The position numbers were made by a program, and so were the translations under genes. 45,872 nucleotides of DNA from Aldersonia kunmingensis (GTDB lineage Bacteria > Actinomycetota > Actinomycetes > Mycobacteriales > Mycobacteriaceae). The stretch spans positions 1 through 45,872 of the forward strand of contig NZ_LRRB01000059.1 of assembly GCF_001646865.1 (NCBI RefSeq), read 5' to 3'. Each line of letters starts with the position of its first letter. Position 1 is the first letter of the stretch. A model generated the notes under the pieces. That model made no database searches. It saw nothing but the letters and a program-made list of their open reading frames with translations, and was not told where the DNA came from. Below are positions 40,601-45,872 of this stretch, piece by piece.

Positions 40601-43120
40601 CAGCCCGGCAATCACCGGCGCCTGGTTATCGATGCGCTGCAGAGCCAGGAAGAGGCGGTAGACGGCCTCCTCCAGCTCGGAGCTGCGGGTGAGATCCGCG
40701 ACGTCGTAGTGGCGCAGGGCGTGCGCGAGCCGGGTCTTGAACGACTCGGGCAGCTTCTCCACGTCCACGTCCAGCGACAGGAGGTACGAGTGGAAGAACT
40801 CGCGGGGGCTGTGCACAGCCTCCGCCTCGTCGTCCTCGGTCGTCGGACGGTTGCGGGACAGCTCGCAGATATCGGCGAACACGGTGAGCAGCGCAAGTTC
40901 GGCGCCGATCAGCTCCGAGTCGTTGGTCGGCAGCTCGGAGCGCAGCGCCTCGTACTCGGCAAGCAGCGCGCGGGCCCGCTCGGCGCTCACGTCGAAGCCG
41001 GTGATCAGTGAGGTCAACGAGTCGAGCTTGGCCAGCGCCTCGCACCGGGCGTTGCCCGCGGTGGCGTGGACTCCGTTGAACTCGACGCGCTTGGCCGGTG
41101 CGGCGGCCTCGTCGGCGAGGTTCATGTCGAAGCCGAGCTTGCGGCGGGTCGGCTCGGCCTTGTCCACGCGAAGCAGCGCGGCACCGGCGTCGACCTGCGA
41201 GTTGACGATCGCGTTGATCTCGCGAACCCGGCCGGCGTAGGGCGCACGGACCGCGGTCTCCATCTTCATGGACTCGAGCACGACCAGCGTCGCACCGGCC
41301 TCGACGGTGTCGCCGATGGCGACCGGGACGGCAACGACCACGGCGGGCGCGGGTGCGCGCACGAGACCGGCCTCGTCCTGGCTGACCTGATGGGAGACAC
41401 CATCCACCTCGACGAGGTAGTGGGTCGGGCCCGCGATGGAAACGACCTGATGCGAACGATCGCCCACGGTGAGGCGGCTCTCGTACTCACCGAGTACGTC
41501 GCGGCCGACCTCGAAGTCGGTGGTGTCGGTCTCGATCCGGTACCGGTGCGGTCCGGTCTGGCCGACCACGAACTTGTAGCTCTGGCCAAGGTAGCTCAGC
41601 TCGACCTTGCGGCCGATGGCATGGCTGGCGCGGGGGCGGCCACCGCGCGCGGACGACAGGAAGGCAGCGCGCTCGCGGGCCTCCTCGCCGTCGTAGACCT
41701 GGACCGCGGCCGCGATCAGCGCGACGTTCGCCAGGGCGGTCGGGCCGTTGCTCGTGCCCGCGCCGGTGCGGTCGAGCCAGCCGGTGTCGGCCGAGCCCGA
41801 GATGACTTCCTCGCGGTCGAGCAGGTTGAGCAGGAAGGACTTGGTGGTGGTGCCGCCGTCGAGCACGACGGTGGTATCGCGCAGCGCGCGACGGAGGCGG
41901 CCCAGCGCCTCGGAGCGGTCCTTGCCCCACGCGATGACCTTGGCGACCATCGAGTCGTAGTCCGGCGGGATGACGTCGCCGTCGGCGATACCGGTGTCGA
42001 CGCGGACGCCGGAGCCGAGCGGGAAGCGCAGCAGCTGCACCGAGCCCGGCGCGGGCGCGAAGCCGTTGTCGGCGTCCTCGGCGTTGAGCCGCGCCTCGAT
42101 CGCGTGGCCCCACTCGCCCGGGCACTCACCTTCGAGCTTGTCGCCGGAGGCGACCTTGATCTGCAGTTTCACCAGGTCGAGTCCGGTGGTGACCTCAGTG
42201 ATCGGGTGCTCGACCTGCAGGCGGGTGTTCACCTCGAGGAAGGTGAAGACTTTCTGCTCGGGCTGGTAGAGGAACTCGACGGTGGCCGCACCGCAGTAGC
42301 CGGCCGCCTTGATGAGATCGCGCGAAACTTGGCGCAGGTGATCGGCCTGCTCCTTGCTCATCACCGGGGAGGCAGACTCCTCGATGACCTTCTGGTTCTT
42401 GCGCTGGATCGAGCAGTCGCGCACGCCCGGTGCCCAGACATTGCCGTGCGAGTCGGCGATGCACTGCACTTCGACGTGGCGGGCGTCGGTGACGAGGCGC
42501 TCCAGGAAGACGACAGGGTCGCCGAACGAGCGCTCGGCCTCACCCTGGGTGCGCTCGAGCGCGAGCTCGAGCTCGTCCTCGGCGAAGACCTTGCGGATAC
42601 CGCGGCCACCGCCACCGGAGCGGGCCTTGATGATGAGCGGGTAACCGATCGCGTGGGCGTGCCGACGGGCGTCCGCACGGGTCTCCACGGGGCCGCCCGA
42701 CCAGGGGGCAACGGGAACGCCGACCTTCTCTGCGAGGAGCTTGGCCTCGACCTTGTCGCCGAGCAGCTGCATAGCCTTGGCAGACGGGCCGATGAAGGTG
42801 ATGTTGAGTTTGGCACACAGCGTCGCGAACGCCGGGTCCTCTGCGACGAAGCCCCAGCCGACCCACACGGCGTCGGCTTTGGCCTCGATCAGCGCACGCT
42901 CGAGCTCGGCGTGGTCGAGGTACGGGGTGGCGGCAGCGCCGGTCTTACGAAGCAGGACGCCCTCGTCGGCCTGGCGGACGAACATCGCCCGGCGCTCGGC
43001 CTCGGTGTGCAGCGCGATCGCGCGGATGCCGTAGTCGAATTCGGCATTGAGCTCACGCACGGCCTTGATGAGGCGGACCGCTGCCTCACCGCGGTTGACT
43101 ACCGCAATCCGTTTGAACAT
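37613..43120 (-). CDS. Single-chain multidomain acyl-CoA (acetyl-CoA) carboxylase
   Basis: 1835 residues with all parts of a biotin carboxylase in one chain, in eukaryotic order. Biotin carboxylase: about 1-450 (IAVVNRGEAAVRL; ATP-grasp loop IIKARSGGGGRG; EVNTRLQVEHPITE). Biotinyl domain: LVVLESMKMETAV, with Lys619 as biotin site. Middle region about 690-1250. Carboxyltransferase: about 1300-1800, with ESSGATIAMHSG-like SSGATIAMHSGTEN, NGGEINIIVAGINVGAQPYW and GAEIGRAIVNFDG. Such chains make malonyl-CoA or longer-chain alpha-carboxy products (LCC type). It stands alone, with a long upstream region of palindromes and a hairpin in the leader. Confidence 0.92.
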   Translation of the reverse strand: MFKRIAVVNRGEAAVRLIKAVRELNAEFDYGIRAIALHTEAERRAMFVRQADEGVLLRKTGAAATPYLDHAELERALIEAKADAVWVGWGFVAEDPAFATLCAKLNITFIGPSAKAMQLLGDKVEAKLLAEKVGVPVAPWSGGPVETRADARRHAHAIGYPLIIKARSGGGGRGIRKVFAEDELELALERTQGEAERSFGDPVVFLERLVTDARHVEVQCIADSHGNVWAPGVRDCSIQRKNQKVIEESASPVMSKEQADHLRQVSRDLIKAAGYCGAATVEFLYQPEQKVFTFLEVNTRLQVEHPITEVTTGLDLVKLQIKVASGDKLEGECPGEWGHAIEARLNAEDADNGFAPAPGSVQLLRFPLGSGVRVDTGIADGDVIPPDYDSMVAKVIAWGKDRSEALGRLRRALRDTTVVLDGGTTTKSFLLNLLDREEVISGSADTGWLDRTGAGTSNGPTALANVALIAAAVQVYDGEEARERAAFLSSARGGRPRASHAIGRKVELSYLGQSYKFVVGQTGPHRYRIETDTTDFEVGRDVLGEYESRLTVGDRSHQVVSIAGPTHYLVEVDGVSHQVSQDEAGLVRAPAPAVVVAVPVAIGDTVEAGATLVVLESMKMETAVRAPYAGRVREINAIVNSQVDAGAALLRVDKAEPTRRKLGFDMNLADEAAAPAKRVEFNGVHATAGNARCEALAKLDSLTSLITGFDVSAERARALLAEYEALRSELPTNDSELIGAELALLTVFADICELSRNRPTTEDDEAEAVHSPREFFHSYLLSLDVDVEKLPESFKTRLAHALRHYDVADLTRSSELEEAVYRLFLALQRIDNQAPVIAGLLERALADLPAQIEPPATLAEVLDRVIIATQVRFPVIGDIARNLRFRYFDEPAIRRDRRPVYDGVRGSLQYLVENPSTADYTERIERIVETTEPLAGMLSAWNSDPAPLLEAITRQYYRIRGLEDVKAFDRDGVHVVTGTFVLAGEPVELASAVAKRDSLPATLDLLAELSSPAPENRVVDVYLRWADAPSDRNELVTTLRGLLTAHPAALGWRRTTFTVLGSDETEIRHVTFRRTADGVAEDLLVRDMHPLTGQRLNLWRLKNFDLTRLTAPADSYLYHVVAKENSTDERLIAMAEIRDVTIQRDDAGEIITIPGIERAVASCMDGIRREQAKRGNKRIDNNRVVLYVWPVLDVPVDQFTSIAKRFAPLTSGAGLEEVTFICRVRESADAVPQDHAVRLSYRSGAGVVALATEPPTEPMRPLDEYTQKVQRSRARGTVYPYELVPILTGTQGSFTEYDFDASGKFVAVDRPYGQNKAGIIAGLVTTPTDRYPEGMTRVALFGDPTRALGTVAEAECSRIVAGIDLAEQLGVPVEWFALSSGATIAMHSGTENMDWVSRGLRRIITFTQNGGEINIIVAGINVGAQPYWNAEATMLQHTKGILVMTPDSAMVLTGKQSLDYSGGVSAEDNYGIGGYDRVMGPNGQAQYWAPNLTAACEVLFAHYEHAYIAPGERFPRLAPSADPVDRDVCTFPHVHPSSDFTTVGDIFSKETNAERKKPFDIRTVMRAVVDQDHAVLERWADMVGAETSVVFDAHLAGNPITVIGIESRSVPRKGWTPADGPDTWTSGTLFPQSSKKTARAINAASGNRPVVVLANLSGFDGSPESLRNIQLEYGAEIGRAIVNFDGPIVFCVVSRYHGGAFVVFSGTLNDNMEVLAVEGSYASVIGGAPAAAVVFTREVNARTAADPDVKALETELAATTDEARRSDLRIELATKRTAVRSDKLGEVAQEFEAIHNIDRAREVGSVHTIVPAVELRPQIAAAVERGMGRTLAKKG

Positions 43121-43150
43121 CTATTTGCCCGCCGTTCCCTCGTTCGTGCA

Positions 43151-43183
43151 GGGCTCCTGGGCCGTTTTGGCACACAGGAGCCC
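43151..43183 (-). promoter_or_regulatory. Leader hairpin of the carboxylase gene
   Basis: GGGCTCCTG (43151-43159) and CAGGAGCCC (43175-43183) form a 9-bp stem with a 15-base loop, 31-63 bases upstream of the carboxylase start. Inner GCC and GGC can extend the stem. It lies in the likely 5' leader and could affect translation or mRNA stability. Confidence 0.5.
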
Positions 43184-43427
43184 CAGTGTCGTCATAAGTG
43201 CTCTGGCATACGCCGCCGGCTTTAGGAGTGGTTCGAACCTCATCGATCCCTCGTTACGGGTGCGGATCGGGGTGTCGAGCCTGGCGGCCCGTCAACATGC
43301 GCCGGTGCCTGCTGTCGGTCGGAACCTCGCTCGGCGTCGTCGCCGGCGTGGCCCCTCGGGACTCAGAATGACGCATTTATTGGCCGCTGTCACGCTGGTC
43401 GTTTGCCCCGGAAGGGGTCCTACCAGC

Positions 43428-43622
43428 ACTTACGCAAACCTACGGAAGCGTAAGTTGTTGCGATTCAAGATATTTCGAGAAATGGCCCAGCCGAGGGGGT
43501 GCTCGGACATTGATTCCAACTTGACGCCGTACTCGCGAGTAGGGTTGTGCCGGTTGAGATTTCCTCGGTGGTGACGTCTGCAGTGGTAGCGGGCAGCTAG
43601 CACCCTTATCTACTCGCGAGTA
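43428..43622. promoter_or_regulatory. Palindrome-rich region upstream of the carboxylase gene
   Basis: The 547-base gap 43121-43667 has no gene that I can support. It contains two identical perfect 12-bp palindromes TACTCGCGAGTA (43530-43541 and 43611-43622) 81 bases apart. A further inverted repeat is ACTTACG with CGTAAGT (43428-43434 and 43449-43455). The paired palindromes look like operators of a TetR-type regulator that is not in the window. Confidence 0.6.
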
Positions 43623-43667
43623 CGGGGAGCGAGCCGAGGGTATTACGCCAATTCGTTGTGAATCAGA

Positions 43668-44078
43668 TCACAAATCGGTGGTGGGCTCGCCATGCAGGAG
43701 CTTGTCGATCTCGCGGCGGTCACGTTTCGTGGGTCTTCCGGTGCCGCGATCCCGGCGCGGGAGTGACGCCAGCACCTCGGGCGGGGGCGGCGGCGGGCTC
43801 TTGTCGATCAGGCATTCCGCGGCGATCGGCGCCCCGACCCGCTTGTTGACGATCCGCTCGACAACGACGATGCGCTCGCGGCCACCCTCCCGGATCCGGA
43901 CCTCGTCGCCACGCCGCACATGCTGCGCCGGCTTGGCGGACGCACCATTGACCCGCACGTGTCCCGAGCGGCACGACGCGGCGGCCGCAGACCTGGTTTT
44001 GAACAGCCGAACGGCCCACGTCCATGCATCGACGCGGGCCGTTTCGGAGGTATTCGTGGCGGGGTGTGCGGAGCTCAC
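43668..44078 (-). CDS. S4-domain RNA-binding protein (HslR/Hsp15-like)
   Basis: 136 residues. The S4 domain is at about residues 15-75: RVDAWTWAVRLFKTRSAA, GHVRVNGASAKPAQHVRRGDEVRI. The C-terminal part is basic and Pro-rich (PPPPPPEVLASLPRRDRG, RPTKRDRREIDKLLHG), as in Hsp15-like proteins that bind stalled 50S subunits. The GTG start lies almost directly after an AAGG, with short spacing, so the start is uncertain. It is 28 bases downstream of the NlpC/P60 gene on the same strand and might be read through from it. Confidence 0.88.
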   Translation of the reverse strand: MSSAHPATNTSETARVDAWTWAVRLFKTRSAAAASCRSGHVRVNGASAKPAQHVRRGDEVRIREGGRERIVVVERIVNKRVGAPIAAECLIDKSPPPPPPEVLASLPRRDRGTGRPTKRDRREIDKLLHGEPTTDL

Positions 44079-44106
44079 CTTCGCAGGCTAACTCGCTCCC
44101 GAGAAG

Positions 44107-44787
44107 CTAGACGCGACGCGCGGTGTAAACCGCGATCTCGCTGATCGGCGTGTACTTGACCGGAACGCCGGAGGTCGATGCCTCCAGAATGTTGCCGTTG
44201 CCCGCGTAGACCGAGGCGTGGTTGCCGCCGTTGCTGATGACGATGTCGCCGGGCTGGAGCTGCTCGACCGGAATCGGGATGCCGGCGTTGGCCTGCTCGA
44301 AGCTGGTCCGCGGGATGTTCACGCCGGCCTGCTTGTAGGCCCACTGCACGAGGCCGGAGCAGTCGAAGGAGTTCGGGCCGGTCGCGCCCCAGACGTACTG
44401 GGCGCCGACTTTGGTCTTGGCGGCTTCGAGGGCGCGCTGGCCGACCGAGTGCATGATGTCCGGGATGCCGGGGAGGGTCGGCGGTGCGACCTGCGGAAGC
44501 TGGCCGGTGAAGGCCTGCACCTGGGGAAGCTTCGCGATCTCCTGGACCTGCGGAAGCTCTGCGAGCTGCTTCACCTGCGGGAGGTCGGCGAGCGCCTGGA
44601 GCTCGTCGAGCTGCTGGGTCGGCAGGTCCGGGACGTTGATGTCACCGAGGCCGGGAACGTTGATCGTGGCGGCCATCGCCGGCGCAGCGGGGGCGATTAC
44701 CGCTCCAGCGGTGACAGCGCCAAGGACGATTGCGCCACGAACCGGCGTAGATACTCGTGATTCGCGCTGCACACTGTGCTTGCCCAC
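44107..44787 (-). CDS. Secreted NlpC/P60 peptidoglycan endopeptidase
   Basis: 226 residues. Signal peptide of about 38 residues (GAIVLGAVTAGAVIAPAAP, cleaved near AMA). A repeat-rich linker follows, with PQVKQLAELPQVQEIAKLPQ and related PQV units. The NlpC/P60 domain is at about 115-226: catalytic Cys in NSFDCSGLVQWAYK, His in NGGNHASVYAG, and a third polar residue after it. These enzymes cut peptide cross-links of peptidoglycan during cell division and resuscitation. Start is a GTG with no strong ribosome site. A ydaO-type riboswitch precedes it, as for related rip and rpf genes in actinobacteria. Confidence 0.92.
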   Translation of the reverse strand: MGKHSVQRESRVSTPVRGAIVLGAVTAGAVIAPAAPAMAATINVPGLGDINVPDLPTQQLDELQALADLPQVKQLAELPQVQEIAKLPQVQAFTGQLPQVAPPTLPGIPDIMHSVGQRALEAAKTKVGAQYVWGATGPNSFDCSGLVQWAYKQAGVNIPRTSFEQANAGIPIPVEQLQPGDIVISNGGNHASVYAGNGNILEASTSGVPVKYTPISEIAVYTARRV

Positions 44788-44805
44788 GAAAGACGCACTC
44801 CGATC

Positions 44806-44950
44806 TTCCTCTGGTCCGCCGACCGAGTTAGCTGACGGGTTCGGGCTAAGGAAGTAGCCCTACCCCTCTGTCGCAAGCGACTGAGGAGATTCACCCCAAG
44901 GAACCTGGGTCCCCGGCTCGGCACCGAGGTGCCGATTAAGCGGTACTTCG
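44806..44950 (-). promoter_or_regulatory. ydaO/yuaA-type (c-di-AMP) riboswitch
   Basis: On the minus strand the leader contains the conserved pieces of this riboswitch class: GCCGAGCCGGGGACCCAGG, then GGGGTGAATC, GTAGGGC, and AGCCCGAACCCGTCAGCTAA in the usual order, upstream of a secreted NlpC/P60 gene. In actinobacteria the class binds c-di-AMP and turns off cell-wall hydrolase genes. Ends are approximate. The 343-base gap 44788-45130 also contains the divergent promoter of the next gene. Confidence 0.85.
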
Positions 44951-45130
44951 TGAGGTCGGATCTGGTGATCCGGCTGTGTCTCACTAAGTCACGGAAACAT
45001 TACGACCGGAAACCTTCGTTGTCTAGTCGTTACCGAACGTGTCGCGGGTTGGTTACAGCAACCGCAGGTGGACGGCTGTCCAGGGTGTTAACGTCCGGCG
45101 GGAAAGCGCCGGTGACATGCGGAGGTGGGC

Positions 45131-45872
45131 ATGGATCGATCCCGTACGGCTCGAAGTGGTGCTGCCTTCGGTGCGGCGGTGGTTTTTGCCGCTGGAACCC
45201 TTTTGATCGCGGAGGACAGAACTGCTCAGGCGGTGCCTCCGGAGTCTGGCGGTGTCCCCGTTGCGACCACCTCGACACCGTCGCCGACCACCGTCGCCGG
45301 CACCGGGCCGTGCGTCACCGACCCGTCGCCGACGCACGAGCCACTTGTCGGCAAGACGCAGGAATTGATCATCCCCTTCCCCGCGGTCACCGCTGTGCCG
45401 TTCCCCGCGCCGACCACAGTGCCGACCAGGACTGTGCAGGCGCTGCCGCCCAACCCGTGCGACAACCCCTGTCCCGACCTGACGGACCTACCTGCCGATC
45501 AGAGCGGATCGAACGGGTCGAGCGGCTTGGACGGGTCGGCCGGGTCGAGCGGGTCCAGCGGGTCGAGCGGCTCGAGCTTGTTTTTCGGTTCGGGCGGCTC
45601 CAACGAATCCAGCCTGTCCGCGCTGCTGAACGTTCCGGACAGGGTCATCTTCAGCTTCAAGCCCTTCTGGTTCGGTATCCCGATCCCCGGCCCGCCGCAG
45701 GACCAGCCGCCACCGCCCGCCCCGGCGGCGCCGCCGATCGAGAGCGCGCCGGTGCAGCCGGCTCCTCCGCTGCCGCGGATCGGCGCCGTGACCGAGGTAG
45801 CAAAGCTGACCGGGGCAAGCTCGATCAACCGCACCGACAAGCGGTGGCAGGTGAACGGCACCGATCTCGGCA
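45131..45872 (+). CDS. Secreted Ser/Gly- and Pro-rich protein, probably DUF4185 type, 3' end cut by the window
   Basis: 247 codons are inside the window. GGAGGTGGGC precedes the ATG. A short signal-like segment, GAAFGAAVVFAAGTLLIAED, is followed by a Thr/Pro linker, a Cys pair (NPCDNPCPD), and a low-complexity Ser-Gly stretch at about 130-150 (GSSGSSGSSGSS). Then VIFSFKPFWFGIPIPGPP and a Pro-rich stretch, followed by KLTGASSINRTDKRWQVNGT, which resembles the start of DUF4185 domains in mycobacteria and nocardiae. Probably exported to the cell wall or beyond. Role unknown. Confidence 0.7.
   Translation, partial: MDRSRTARSGAAFGAAVVFAAGTLLIAEDRTAQAVPPESGGVPVATTSTPSPTTVAGTGPCVTDPSPTHEPLVGKTQELIIPFPAVTAVPFPAPTTVPTRTVQALPPNPCDNPCPDLTDLPADQSGSNGSSGLDGSAGSSGSSGSSGSSLFFGSGGSNESSLSALLNVPDRVIFSFKPFWFGIPIPGPPQDQPPPPAPAAPPIESAPVQPAPPLPRIGAVTEVAKLTGASSINRTDKRWQVNGTDLG

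Noticed and set aside
41066-43225. 719-residue + strand frame
   Set aside because: It is antisense to the biotin carboxylase and biotinyl domains of the giant carboxylase.
43421-43530. 26-codon reading frame on the minus strand upstream of the carboxylase (MSEHPLGWAIS...)
   Set aside because: The ribosome site is weak, and there is no family pattern; possible leader peptide but not supported.

Overview
The window is high-GC DNA (complete genes preceded by GGAGG-like ribosome sites, many GTG and TTG starts, long runs of genes overlapping by 4 bases) from a mycolic-acid actinobacterium, most likely Nocardia or a close relative. The clues are several F420-type luciferase-like oxidoreductases, a mycofactocin-type SDR, four cytochromes P450, a single-chain 1835-residue acyl-CoA carboxylase, KstR-like operator sequences, and an NlpC/P60 gene behind a ydaO-type (c-di-AMP) riboswitch. 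I saw no rRNA, tRNA, CRISPR array or insertion sequence.

Layout. (1) 1-11.3 kb: a divergent catabolic block. To the left run an SMP-30-type lactonase and a hotdog thioesterase cut by the window edge. To the right run eleven tightly packed genes: NIPSNAP-like protein, P450, zinc-type dehydrogenase, HpcH/HpaI aldolase, two unequal acyl-CoA dehydrogenase subunits, SnoaL-like protein, SDR, Baeyer-Villiger monooxygenase, HSL esterase and VOC protein. Together these read as hydroxylation, oxidation to a ketone, oxygen insertion, ester or lactone hydrolysis, desaturation and aldol cleavage of an alicyclic substrate (inference). (2) 11.3-23.0 kb: further degradation genes: SRPBCC protein, kinase-like protein, two P450s, HsaA-like hydroxylase, mycofactocin-type SDR, two TetR regulators with visible operators, an amidohydrolase and a luciferase-like oxidoreductase. 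(3) 23.0-26.2 kb: a secreted AA10/LPMO-like protein whose first copper histidine is replaced by Asn; an XRE-cupin regulator facing a thioredoxin-reductase-like flavoprotein and a methyltransferase; three tandem 75-76 bp repeats. (4) 26.2-31.5 kb: a steroid-regulon-like group of Ltp thiolase, DUF35 protein, F420-type oxidoreductase, unknown protein and APH-like kinase, with KstR-like boxes. (5) 31.5-32.9 kb: a decaying patch holding a C39-like peptidase gene with an apparent frameshift and a dynamin-like remnant. (6) 32.9-37.4 kb: P450, saccharopine-dehydrogenase-like protein, third F420-type oxidoreductase and HdeD. (7) 37.6-45.9 kb: core functions: the giant carboxylase with a long palindrome-containing upstream region, an S4 RNA-binding protein, the riboswitch-controlled NlpC/P60 hydrolase, and a secreted Ser/Gly-rich protein cut by the right edge.

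A 29-bp promoter element of the form TTTACA-N14-TGTCACGCT occurs at both divergent promoters of the left block (1347 and 13104), so these operons probably answer to the same signal.
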